NCBI GenBank assembly: GCA_932294295.1
Contig: OW028581.1
Location: 13,366,162 to 13,430,161 of the forward strand
Reading direction: 5' to 3'
From: Alitta virens
Taxonomy: Eukaryota; Annelida; Polychaeta; Phyllodocida; Nereididae
DNA length: 64,000 bases
A model generated the notes under the pieces. That model had not been told where the DNA came from, ran no database searches, and worked only from the letters and a program-made list of their open reading frames with translations. Positions within the stretch are counted from its first letter, which is position 1, and every line of letters begins with the position of its first letter. The position numbers were made by a program, and so were the translations under genes. Shown one piece after another: positions 48,201-59,738 of this stretch.

Positions 48201-49562
48201 GTACTCAGAAAAAATCATAGCATAAACATTGATTTTTGGGTCCGTTGGAGTTTCAGAAAATCAAATAACTGAAGCTTAAGATATTGAAGAAGGGATTTTC
48301 ATAACATTATGGATACAGTGAAGTATTTCATCATGGGATACCAGGGGGAGATTCAACAAACTTTGCAGATCACATTGCCCTTCGATCAAGCCACTGAGGA
48401 CACGAGCATAAAATTAATAATCCTGTTCGTTTAGGCTCTTGTGTGTTGTGTCATAGAACCATTACACGTATATATATTTGGTATTGACTCTGAGCATTCA
48501 AACAGATTAGTCAACGATAAAGAAAAAATTGACAATAAACTAAATAAGATGAACTTCTAATACAATTTTTGTTCAAAGCAAATAGCTATTTTGTTCACAC
48601 AACTAATCACTGACTTGACCATGCAAATTGTAACATATTAACAAAGATTGACAGCCAAAAACGTAGTGGTTTGCAAATTTGATCATATGATATTTACCTG
48701 AAGATTTTAGGTTCAGTCAAGACATGGGAAATAACAGGAGGATAAAAAGATGCATTTGCTGTTTGAAATGATATGGCCGATTATTCAAATCATGTTATTA
48801 TTATTATTCAAATTCATGTAATTATTATTATTCAAATTCAGTGTTACTATCCCAATGTTGTGGCCTTTTTCTTTATGGGGCTGGTCACCAGAATCAAACT
48901 ATATTTTTTTTCTGGTCTTATTGAGCAACATAATACAGTAGCACAAGCCCTTAAAATTCACTTTGAAAAATAACACGCAATTGTATATTCACTGTTATAT
49001 CAGTCTACTAAAGTCTCTTATATTTTTGAGAGGCCATCTATTTCTGCTTTTTTTTTAGAGAGAGAATGTTAGCCAGGATGAATTTTAGCCTATGCAGGGC
49101 AAATCCAAAAAAATCTAGTATAACAACGAGAATAGTTGTTATATCATGCCCCTACCCCAAAATATCATGTATCCGAGTTTGTATGTGCACAAGTTAAGTA
49201 ACCTGGCACAAGCGGTGATGACGCTTGTCTGTTGTAGGGTCATTGTTTTTTCAGGGTCTGTGGGGTTATTACCGCCAGTTCATAACATTTTACCCCATCA
49301 TGGGGTAATAACCAAAAAGACAACCATACAAGTATTATAACATGATCATAACACCCTGTAGAGTGTGCAAACCAAATACGGGGAAAAACTAATCTTCCAA
49401 ATAGAATTTATAGCAAATTTATGCAAAGTAAATCCGATCAATATATTGCAGTGATTTCTAATAGTCAATTTGATAATAATTTATGAACTTGATAAAAAGT
49501 AACAACAAAAAACTCAGGTCAACTGAATCTGTACGTAATTTATAACTCTGAAAAATGGCCTT
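45273..49562. other. Gene-poor AT-rich region and SLC45A3-like 3' flank
   Basis: No coding sequence recognised. It holds two long poly-G runs (46603, 46699), a TATATACA microsatellite (47618-47655), and a dispersed repeat at about 49200-49400 (GGGTAATAACCAAAAAGACA, ACACCCTGTAGAGTG) that also occurs near 28930-29040. Sequence around 47793-47850 recurs near 49998-50060. Part of the stretch next to 49562 must be 3' UTR of the transporter gene. Confidence 0.5.
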
Positions 49563-52500
49563 TTATGGTTCAGACAGGGTAGGCTCAATTTTGTTGCTAC
49601 GTATGCAAATACTCATTTGTTGCTTACTATGAACGATTCGCGTGACACAAGCACAAGCAATAGCACCCACTCCACACGAACACACAATGTAAGTGAGCAC
49701 TGTTCCAGTGAAATCCACTAAATACCCCATCCCTGATGCCAGTAGAACCTGTGAGAGGAAATATGCGGAGTCCACTGTTGCAAGGTCACTGGCCATACCT
49801 CGCTGCATGGGCAGACCACCAGGTGAGCGAACATCATAGAAAAATAACTGCAAAGATAACAAATAATATTTTTCAAGTCTTCATAAACACCAGTTTCAAA
49901 CTATCTTGAATAATTGTATAAATTAAATTTATTGTGTACATTTGCAAGCAGTAAGGTTAGGGTTATTTGATCTTCTGTTTAGCAGATCAGCCAGCTGAAT
50001 GCTATTGATGCTGGCCAAAAATTAAACAGCAAATTTCCATTTTATTTATTGCTCAACTGTTGACCCGGTTCTAGTTCTTATCAGCCTTGCCATACATATC
50101 TATTATTTGGTTACTTATGCAGGTCAACTAAGCTGGATCTGGCTGGACTCTTCTGGTCAGACCAGCAACTTTGTAGGTTCAGTGGGCCACCAGGAACTTT
50201 CCAGCTATTTAATAAGAAACACAGATTTCTAGTCACAAGTACTAATCCAGGACCGTTATTTAACTGTCAGGATGTCAGATACTTTTTTTCTTATAAAATC
50301 AATCATTAATAGTCATATTGATACTAATGGGTGACAGAGTATCACACCCACCGCACTTAGTCTGGTTATCTATGATCATCATAGGAATGAAGTTTATCAA
50401 CAAGGGTTAATGGTAAGTTTCCTGGAGTCAAGAGTCAAGAACAGTAACCCAAGCTTAACAAAAAACATAACATTTTTTAGGAATAAATCTGAGTAATTCT
50501 TGCACTTGCTTTTCTATTTTTTTCATGGGGCCAACTGACTGCTCATACGAAAATGGTTACATGGAATAAAATTATCCTGTGTGGTTTTTTCATTCACCAA
50601 CCGTCTAATAAAAATTGCTTGAGAAAATTCCACTAAACAGAAGATGAAATAACCGCGGCCTAAGTAAGGCTGAACTGGACATAATCACATAAATCATAAC
50701 AAAAAAAAAACAATTCTCACCTCTTTGTGTTCATGATAAGCAGTGATTAACATGAAGGGAATAGTGGTGACTGTGGCATATCCAAAACCAGTGCAAGCAG
50801 CCATGAAATTGACAAAATAGATATTGCGACTGAACATCATGATACCAAGGGAAACCGTGAATGACATCATGCCAACCAGGTACATCGTCCGCATGCCATA
50901 ACGAATGACTAGTCGCTCAACAAACCCAGCATAGATGGCTGCCACAATGCAGTGACAGAGGAGGCCCCATGATCCCATGCGCACCCCTTCATCATACAGG
51001 TTGCGCAGATGTTCGTTACTGGAATAAGGATTTCCTTCATATACTGCTTGGCCAACATAGTCTGTGAAGAACAAATTGAAAGCCATAATTGCAGTCCAGC
51101 TGCAGTAGTTTGCAAGAGCAAGTCTTTTCAAAACAAATGGGACGTTTAGTAGGGATTTTAAAGTTCCAGGAAGCAGTGAATATATCTTTAAGCACATCAA
51201 ATGCAAAATTCCATCAACTGTAGTGAATGACCATCTTGTGCAGGGAATATTATACTGATGGCAGTTAAAACATTTGGCACATAAAACAGACTCTCCCTTA
51301 TAGGGTACAGTTACTGGGTTGCTCTTATTGGCTAATGGGAAATAATCATCAGTCAAGCTCTGGTTGCTGCCAGTTTCGTAACCGGCGTCATTGGCTCCAA
51401 CCGGTAAGGCGGTTAACATCCCATTGTCTTTCTGCTGTAACAGCGCTTGGTGTATCTCGTTGTTCAGAATCAAACTCTCATTTTCTGCAGACAGTGGTAG
51501 ACTGGATTTCAGAGGAGTTTCATCAGCAACTCCCAGAGTAGCACAAAGTGTAAGTGTGAATAGAACTATAAGGACAGCAAAGGCCGACTGCTCCTGGCCT
51601 CCAAAATAAATGCCCACTCTGCTGCTGGTCCAGTCCAGTGCAGTAATCAAATAGCCTATGCAGCCACCAAGGCTGACCATGAATGAGTACATTGTGAAAC
51701 ATTTTTCTTGCTGGTTAGTATTCCTACAGGCATCTGAGAGTAATGCTTCACAAGGAGTCAAACAAGCCTGGGAAGTGAAATCCAGCAACACAGCTCCACC
51801 AATTAGTAATATTACACCTAATTGTTTATTCTTGTCTGTGGTTCCAAAAGCATATCGACTGAAGTATTCTCCATACGGTATAATGAGCAGTGAGAATATC
51901 AAAATTATTCCTAGACCAAGGATAAAGGGCCTTCTCCGTCCATACGGACTGGTACAATTGTCACTCATCTTTCCAATTATAGGGACTATAAAGAAGCCCA
52001 TGAGGGGTCCAACTCCCAACACGATACTCATGTGGGCCTCCTCTATGCCTGCCTTCAATAGCATTGGAGGAATATAGGTGAAGGCAGCACTCGCACAGAA
52101 TTCCAGGCCACATACCACGGAGTTAAGGACAATCAGCTGAAAGAACAGAATACATTTACAGATTCCAACTTCAAGAAGCAAAATACAGTGATCAGTGAAT
52201 AATTGAGAAGAGCAAGTACTTGCCTGAAATAGGGAGAGATGTCGGGTGGGTACGCCTGAACCAGGCCCTGTACATGGTGGTATATCCTCAAGTGCCATAG
52301 CTATGGCTGCATGATCCACTGTCACCGATTTATGTCTGAAAAATGAAAGACAGAAAATGGAAATGCTTCACAACCAAGAATATTCACCCAAAGGCAATCC
52401 CAAAAAGTTAATCCATTATTTCAGTTAAAAAGAAACAATTGGTCTGCATATTTCAGAAAACATCAAAGCTAACAACTAACTGTGCATTACTGAATGTGAG

Positions 52501-52602
52501 TATAACTACATAGAAACAATTATGAAGGATATGCAACAGATACCTTTCTTTATCGCATTGGTCTGATCTTTCATCTACCAAAGTCTCAGATATGTTTTCC
52601 AT
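49563..52602 (-). CDS. SLC45A3-like (prostein-like) MFS sugar/H+ symporter
   Basis: Four coding exons on the minus strand: 52544-52602 (ATG at 52602), 52224-52335, 50721-52136, 49563-49847; phases 2,0,0; 623 aa. The order of conserved segments follows human SLC45A3: CGLEFCASAAFTYIPPMLL (TM1), VLGVGPLMG (TM2), YGRRRPFILGLG (the R-rich loop motif, about 121-132), LLSDACRNTNQQEKC, SLGGCIGYLITALDW, a long hydrophilic loop (about 300-430), FTDYVGQAVYEGNPY, YDEGVRMGSWGLL, then DLATVDSAYFLSQVLLASG in the last exon. Twelve membrane segments are expected. SLC45 members move sugars with protons; substrate and membrane are inferred from the family. The N-terminal 57 residues (exons 1-2) are hydrophilic and not conserved with prostein. 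Exon 2 to 3 uses a GC-AG intron. The start is supported by the phase fit of exon 1 (codon AGA split over the junction). Confidence 0.9.
52137..52223 (-). other. 87-nt GC-AG intron, in frame if retained
   Basis: Donor CAG then GCAAGT, acceptor TGTATTCTGTTCTTTCAG. GC donors with this CAG/GCAAGT context are the well-known minor U2 class. The intron is 29 codons with no stop in the reading frame, so a retained form would add 29 largely hydrophobic residues just before TM1 of the SLC45A3-like protein. Confidence 0.8.
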
Positions 52603-53390
52603 GCTTAAAACAACCACTCAAATGAACTTTCTTCTTAAATAAACACCACCTCTTGCATTCAGCTCAGATATGACGGTAAGGACAAAATTTGACAAGAAAA
52701 TGCTACATATGTTGCACTGTTAGTATTGATGAAACAGTAGCTGCAAGCAACCATTAAGATATTCTTATGATAAATCTATACATTAGAAGTGCATTTGGTT
52801 CATTTAATATCAAATTTTACATTCAATACAGTAATGCAGAGAGAAGCAATCCTGCTAAACTGTCTGCACATGGCCAAACAGGCATGGCCCTCATTTGCGT
52901 TGGAATTCGCGTTGGAATTCGAAGAATGACGGCCATGCAGCACTCTCTATATTTTTCGTAGGATGACATGTGTTTTACAGCCTCCTACCTATCTGAATAT
53001 ATTTTATACTGAAAAATAATGAGTGCACACACTATTACTAATCTTGACATGCTGTTATTTTTCCACAATCATAATTTTCATGCAGTGAATCGACAGTTTC
53101 AACTTCTGCTTTTAAAAATGTTTAGTGTTATCACTGAATGACTTACTCATCACCGCTATAAACCCCGATTACTAATTTTGAATGATGTGAAATGGTGATA
53201 GTTGGCACAGATGTGTGTACACTGTCCAGACAATATTTGTTAACCTGTTACAAAATACCACAAAAAAATGACAGGACTGCTGCCAAAGAAATGCCATCAG
53301 AAATATATTGAAAACAATAAGTCAACTGTGCCACAACTCAAGAGAGATTTGTTTCATATCACTTCAGTTGCCACAATTAGCCTACTGAAT
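52603..53390. other. Upstream of SLC45A3-like gene, nothing recognised
   Basis: 5' flank of the transporter gene. No clear upstream exon, promoter motif or repeat was identified by eye. Confidence 0.3.
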
Positions 53391-53577
53391 GGGCGTGGGT
53401 GGAGTATGGCTTTATGTCCTGTATTTATGCACCTGATGGGCTAATTAGGACAGGCAGGGACCATGGCAATGAGATAGTGGATGAAACAGCCATCCAACTT
53501 AGGTTCGATCGGGAGTTGAACGCGGCACCCGGTGGTTGAAGCCTAGCGTGCTACCACTGAGCTGGGCTTCCACCCCA
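53391..53577 (-). repeat. tRNA-derived SINE copy
   Basis: Minus strand: GCCCAGCTCAGTGGTAGCAC (A-box), then GCGTTCAACTCCCGATCGAA (B-box), then the shared body and CCACCCACGCCC. The best-preserved tRNA-like head of the four copies. It lies upstream of the SLC45A3-like gene. Confidence 0.8.
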
Positions 53578-53590
53578 TTAGCCTACAGAA

Positions 53591-54060
53591 AACTAGACCT
53601 GACGGCTCTCATGACAGAGAAACAAACAGAAGAAGAGAATGTTGAGGCTTCATACTGACATACAGACTGACATACAGACTGACATACAGACTGACATACA
53701 GACTGACATTGACATGTGCTTTTCAGCACTCAGCCCAAAAAGGGCTTACAAGTCATTAGTGAACATATTTAAGCTATTACTAACATGTTTTCAATAAAAT
53801 AATGAGAAGTTGACCACTTAATGAAATGTGAATTAATGAATAAGTGCAACACACAACTAGGCGCTGAATCCAGCAGGTGGTGTTACTGTTGTATAAATTA
53901 CAAACTACTGATAGTACCAACTGCACCCTCCCTTTAACGCAATGTGAGCTTATCTCTAATGCTAGAGCATTTCCTGGGTGTCTGACAGCTACTTGGATCA
54001 CTGGGGATCCAAATCATGTCATTACCCGCCATTTTGCTGGGAAAAGAACTATTTTCGTAA
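53591..54060 (+). repeat. Family A partial copy with 12-bp tandem repeat
   Basis: Starts CTAGACCTGACGGCTCTCATG and continues with family A words (GACAGAGAAAC, GAATGTTGAGGCTTCA, TAATGAGAAGTTGACCAC, GGGGATCCAAATC). Inside it CAGACTGACATA repeats about four times (53652-53708), an expansion not present in the other copies. Confidence 0.7.
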
Positions 54061-54477
54061 TGATCAACTAACAGACTTCCTACACTCACTACAGCTAAAA
54101 CACAGCTTCTAACAGAGAAAACTAAGTTGGAGTAAGTGAATAACACACTGACGTGACTTCAGAATCACTTTTCTAGCATGACAAAGCCTTGAAAAATTTA
54201 AAACATCGCTCAAAAGTCAACCGTAAGTTGTCGGTGGAATGTAAACAAAGCTCCAGGAGCTAGGCTGGCAAGCAAGTGCCGGTAGGTGAAATGATGAACG
54301 CTCTGAGCCCCGTACATATTCATTTTATGGCGAACGATATTGCGTAATGCATTTTAAAGTATACTGAGCCCTATGTGACACTGCTCAGCTTGAGGTTATT
54401 TGTTTTGAAAATTTTAAGGATTATTTTAATTGCGAGTGACCAAGTATACAAAACACTACCTATGTTTCTCTGTAAGC

Positions 54478-54531
54478 TTCTTGAAAGTTGTGGATTCTTT
54501 GAGCGGAAGGTGTGAATGAGCCGTTTTGACA
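54478..54531. repeat. Left arm of a 52-bp inverted duplication
   Basis: Holds TTCTTGAAAGTTGTGGATTC, TTTGAGCGGAAGGTGTGAAT and GAGCCGTTTTGAC. The reverse complement is at 55790-55840 with one mismatch and a one-base indel. Neither flank is shared beyond the arms. Confidence 0.85.
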
Positions 54532-55735
54532 AGCGTTGACTGACATCCAAATGAACCATCTTGTTTCTGGACGATGCTTTCCAACATTTACAGATGAGGT
54601 CTGTACATAAAATGTGCTCCCTAAGTTATGTTCCAGGTTGACTTAGGGCTAGGCATACCACCCAAACCTAAAAACAGAAAAGAAAGTAATATGTAAAGCA
54701 CTTTACACCATATTAAACAAGTGACGCACTGATAGGCATTGTGAAACATATAATATGACCACCCCAGGAGTTCAGGTAGGCCTAGCGAGATTTTGTAAGC
54801 AGAAATTTGCTCATTTGTAACATCCAAAAATTAGTTAGAGTTACAAAATGTTTAAGATCTACAGGTCTTTGAAACTCAAAATTTACGAGGTCACGCACAT
54901 TTGTAAATGAATTGGTTGACAGTACAATGCTATATATAACTCATTGGAAAAAGGATTATATTAAGATTTCTGTAGCCCAATTTGTAGCCAAGATATATTC
55001 TATAAGCCACTTTCAGTATATGCAATATATAAAATCACAACTTAGAAGATCTCTACTACCTAGAGAACTACCGATTGGGTCCAAATTTTATATAATTAAA
55101 TATCCCCTTAATCATTAGTCAAATTTTGCAAGCCAGTCACTGTATGGTGTTTTATTAATTAGGCAAACACCCTGAAGACTTAACAGAACATCTGACCATA
55201 TATTAAGTATCTATCGTCTGGTTTTGTATGGTACATTTGTAATTCCTTCGAAAACTTAACTTTCGAATGAAGTTAGTACAGACGCAGGAAAATTTAAGAG
55301 TGAATTTAATGAAAATCGACAATGATTTTTCCAAAAAATATAGGGGAATGTTCAGAGATATAGGAATATAGGAGAAAACTGCAAAAATATAGGGGAAAAT
55401 AGGTCATACCATAAAATATAGGAATTTATAGGAGTCTGGACGGCCTGCAGTAGCCAAATAATGTCAGTGCCAATTTGGTACTCTTGTTAAATAGTGAAGA
55501 ACTGTTCAAAATACTCTACCATAGTAATTAGTGATCTTGTTTTGATGTATTTTAAATGCCCAATTGCCCTTCCATGAATGAAATAATGGACAATTCACTT
55601 GATGCTGCTGGGGGCGTTACAATTGGGGGCGATCTGACCACCATAGCAAACTGGTTGGATCCACTCAAACTCAGAAACATACAAACTTTAACCGGAGGTC
55701 CAGTGCAAACTGCATTTCAAGGCATTCATACAGGG
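54532..55735. other. Spacer between inverted arms, no gene
   Basis: AT-rich, no recognised gene. ATATAGG is repeated irregularly in 55338-55432 (for example AAAATATAGGGGAA, AATATAGGAGAAAA), a degenerate low-complexity array. Confidence 0.4.
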
Positions 55736-55840
55736 TGTTTTGTGTGTAAATATTTACACCTGTTTTGTGTGTAAATATTTTACACCTGCTCAAAACGCTC
55801 ATTCACACCTTTCGCTCAAAGAATCCACAACTTTCAAGAA
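55736..55840. repeat. Right inverted arm plus 24-bp tandem repeat
   Basis: TTTTGTGTGTAAATATTT followed by ACACCTG occurs twice in tandem (55736-55788). The inverted arm follows directly (CTCATTCACACCTTTCGCTC, AAAGAATCCACAACTTTCAA). Confidence 0.85.
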
Positions 55841-56509
55841 CAGTATTAATAAATTCCCATTCAAATTAGAGTTACTGATGTATAATAATGGTAATAGTGC
55901 AACTGGATAACTGATAGAGCATTCAATCAAACAGACTACATTTCACACATGAGATTAATGGATTAATTATAAGAAGCTCTGACCAATCCCAAAGTTTGTT
56001 GTTTGTCCAAATAATTGTGGATTCCGTAGAGGGTTGGTTGTAAATATTAAATGGGAGCCAGTCGGTTAGCGGCAAGTTTTATATATATATTGATTTAGTG
56101 GTCCCCTCCTCACCACCTACTACTTCACTGCTTACTTTGAGCCCACACTTGCATACGTCACATGGTCAGTTGTGGTGGGTTGCTTGGACTCGGTGTATTC
56201 ACATTGATTGAACAAGCAGTAACAGTGGTACAGAGAACCAATATATTAAGTCAAATATGTCATGCACTAGTGCACATAAAGATTGTTTACATCGCTCTTT
56301 GACCATGATTTTAACAGTGGTTAGAAAGGGACTGTCACATGTGTTTCTGCCTTCGGAGTTTGGGAGAGACAGAAGAAAAAATAATTACCACATATTAACT
56401 TTTAGAAAAGAGCAATTAATTCCAAACAGTTTCATATCCCGTTTGGCTTTATAAGATATGAAAAATGAGTGAAAAAAAAACCATGCAAAGCACATGAAAC
56501 CCTCGGCCT

Positions 56510-57112
56510 GCCACACAGCGTCTACTCGCATTCCTATTGGGGTATCCTGACGATGTCATTTGACCCATTTTGACCTAAAAAATAGGTCAAGGTCACCCAT
56601 CTGCTTTTCAACTCATCCAAGTTTGGAATGGATATTGCCCCTGTAATATTGCCCCTCAGAAATAGGTCAAAGTCACCCACTCTCAAAACTTAGGCAATTT
56701 TTATCACTATAGGCATAAATTCCTCTTGGTTGCATTAGGGCACCAGTAAGTTATTTAAACTGATCATTTCCACCAGATTTGGAATGACCCCCTTTGCACT
56801 AAAATATAGGTGAAGGTCACCCATCTTCGAACTCATTCAAGGGTTTCCCTTGGGCAAAATCCTTGTGAATTTCATGAACCTAGCATCAAAATAACTGAAG
56901 TTATAATTTCTGCAAGGTTCGAAAAGGTTTTGACCCCTGTGACCTCATCCAAGGTGTCCCCTTAGAGCATAATACCTGTGATCACGGGAGCGTACGGTCA
57001 ATAAATCTCAAGTTATTGCTTCTACAAGAGCGATTGACAGACTGACAGACAGCTAGACAGACAGACAGACAGACATACGCCACCGGCGATCACAATACCC
57101 TTCAGCCATTAG
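56510..57112. repeat. Dispersed repeat with TAGGTCAAGGTCACCC motifs and GACA tail
   Basis: TAGGTCAAGGTCACCCA (56583), TAGGTCAAAGTCACCCA (56652) and TAGGTGAAGGTCACCCA (56811) recur, and the unit ends with a (GACA)n run (57037-57074) then CACCGGCGATCACAATACCC. This layout, with a short tetranucleotide run just before a GCGATCACAATACCC end, is familiar to me from dispersed repeats of marine invertebrates. No protein. Confidence 0.6.
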
Positions 57113-59135
57113 GGAAAACAATTGTTCTATTCTCAAAATAAAAGTTATAACTTATCTTGCTTATAGTATATCCCAAGAATGTTTAGAATTACTAAAGACT
57201 AGTTGAATAGCATGTGACAGTGAGCCACTGTGTGCTAGTATACAATGGGCCACTGTCAACAATCAGCCCTACATGATGCTGATAAAAAATTTGTTGACAT
57301 AACAATTACACCGATCTCCCAATTATTTACATTATCACAAAAGACATTTCATTTAAAATTCCTGAACTAGCAATGAGCACTACTTCAGTCTTTCGAATGA
57401 CCCTCACAAATTAATTTATTTCTTGGCCATTCTGCATGAGATATCAGTATGAACATACATAATTAAGATATGATTAAGAAGTTAGAAAATGGCACCCTGA
57501 CTCACATTAACAGCATATATGAAGATTTCAATTGCTCTAGTGTACCAGAATTGAAAAACAAACGATATGTAGACTGAGCAGTCAGTGACTTGTCTCAGAA
57601 CAATTTTCAGCACTGAGTGACTTAAAAAATAAAAATCATACATACCCAAATTTAAAACAACTCAGCCCAAGTATGTGTTGCACAGAGAATTCAGTAATTA
57701 ATAAAATGTTATCCGACTGAGGTAACCAGTTCCAAACCTTACTTAAATATTCTCAGAGAGGAAATATTAGTTAACTACAAGCGAACCGGTACATAGCATT
57801 AATTTGGCCACAGCATACATCAGCTGAGCTACAGCAATCGTGATCAATAGTAGGTCTAACCTGTTTGACGTTTAGAAGTTTCATTCATTATATTATGGAC
57901 ACAGCTGGTCTTGGTATTGAAAACATGTTAACTGAGTTGGTCATCCATTCATTATTTCTGAATACTATACAAAACATAAAGTGCTGTCTGCACAACAAAC
58001 CCCCAGCATACCCATGGCAAATTTGAGAAAATTAAAGAATGAATATTGGCTTAGGAGTAAAATCTTGACTTTAAATCAATGGGGCCCAAATGAGAAATGT
58101 TATGTAATATAATTTTGTAATGCACCATTGCATAGATAGTGATTAGTGAAATGACTATTGAAATTTTAGTGACATGTAGGCCTTTTGTGACCTGTACACG
58201 TCTATAAATAAATTCATTCATTGATTTATTTAATGCAGTTAGGTATAGAACTTCATAATGCTTTCTTAATATCTCTGTGAATGTCAGACTGATTCAGTAC
58301 CCAATCTTCTGTTAATATGATTAAAAGGTCTTTTACCAGATTGACTTCTTAATTACACAAGTCATAAGAGAAATGATTTGCAATCACAGACAATTGATGA
58401 CAAGGATGACTTGTTATATGCTGGGGGTTGAAGGCTTTATCAAACTAGTTTTCATTGCGATTTATCCACTGCAAGCTAATGAAATGCTATTCAGGTGGCT
58501 CAAAGTGAATATAACTGATATGAAATTTAAAATGCAATGTATGGTTAAGCTGCTGAGTACAATGAAAAAAGCCAGAAAAATGGCCTTGTCTGATTCAAGA
58601 GTGACCCGCCGCCGATTGGAAGATGGTCATAGTTAACCTTCACAATATGTTAAATACATCAAAACCACTACATTGCTGCTTCAGAATTTAAACATCTTTT
58701 AGTTGCTATGCAATTTGAGACATTGGTATTTGCATTTCATTTTAGAGGTAGATAAGATTTCATTCAGACCAATCACTGCCAAAATAGCCACAATAGGGCA
58801 TTGCTGCAAAACAGATTTTACTTGTGAAATGCATTGACAACAATGGTTTGGATGTAATGAAATAAGCTTTCCGATTATATTAACAGCCAGCGATGTAAAT
58901 ATGGCAAACTTTTAAGCAGTCTCACGGGTGCAGTTTGATTTAGAAGTTGCCCCATCCAAAGATACCCCATCCCATCCATCGCAATCAAAACCTCCAGGAA
59001 ACTACTAATGGCCCTTTAAAAATCCAAGACAGTGTTATCCCTTCTCAATCAAGATTACCAGGAGCAAAATAATGGTTTACCACACCAGTCAGTGCAGTCA
59101 CTGACTTTTTTACCAGCTGAACTGAAATGGGGACA
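57113..59135. other. Intergenic, mostly unrecognised
   Basis: No gene seen. At about 58160-58235 CCTTTTGTGACCTGTACACG followed by AATAAATTCATTCATTGATT resembles the 3' tail of a LINE-type element; a related tail (CTTTTGTGACCTCAACATG, AATTCATTCATTC) lies at about 60828-60868. Confidence 0.4.
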
Positions 59136-59310
59136 CACAGGCACGGATCCAGAAGGGGTTACCGCTCCCCCCCCCCCCCCCCATTTGGCTCTGATTTTAC
59201 ATTGCCATAAATAACAGGCGTCAGTCAGAGAGAACCTGCAGGCAATTTAATGACCCCCCCCCCCCCCCCTGCCCCCATGGTCTGAAATTTTCTGGATCAG
59301 CTGCTGCCAC
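59136..59310. mobile_element. hAT-type MITE with two poly-C tracts
   Basis: The CAGGCACGGATCCAGAAGGG end faces an inverted TTTTCTGGATCAGCTGCTG end, both related to the CAGGGGCGGATCCAGA hAT terminus seen at 38837. Two long C runs (59166, 59254) flank the centre. Degenerate, no coding sequence. Confidence 0.55.
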
Positions 59311-59591
59311 ACATATACATTGCATACATATATGGGTACAAATATGTATATATCGGACGTGAGCAACAGGATTTCCAAAATATCGACAACTACCTTTTTT
59401 TCAATCTGACTAATCTGACAAAGTAACCAATCCAGAAATACATGGCTAACTCATTCATAATCAGCTTAACACGCATTAGCACTCAATGAAAAGCCTTCGA
59501 CAATGGAGTCAGAAATTTGTTTCAAATCAGATTACTCTGCACATTAAAAAAGGATTTGAAGTGAAACTTATTCATATTTTGAGAAAGTCTG

Positions 59592-59738
59592 TTTTACTCA
59601 GTTACTAGTTTCCACTTCCCTCCATAGTTCCTAGCTGTTTTCAACCTAGTTCCTAGTTAGTTTCTAGTCAGTTCCCAGATATTTCCTAATTCATTCCTAG
59701 ATAGTTGGTAAAATTGTTAAATCGTTCCTAGTTCGCCT
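59592..59738. repeat. Degenerate GTTCCTAG array
   Basis: AGTTCCTAG and variants (AGTTACTAG, AGTTTCTAG, AGTTCCCAG, CATTCCTAG, CGTTCCTAG) recur about every 10-25 bp, roughly nine times. A decayed short-period satellite. Confidence 0.65.
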
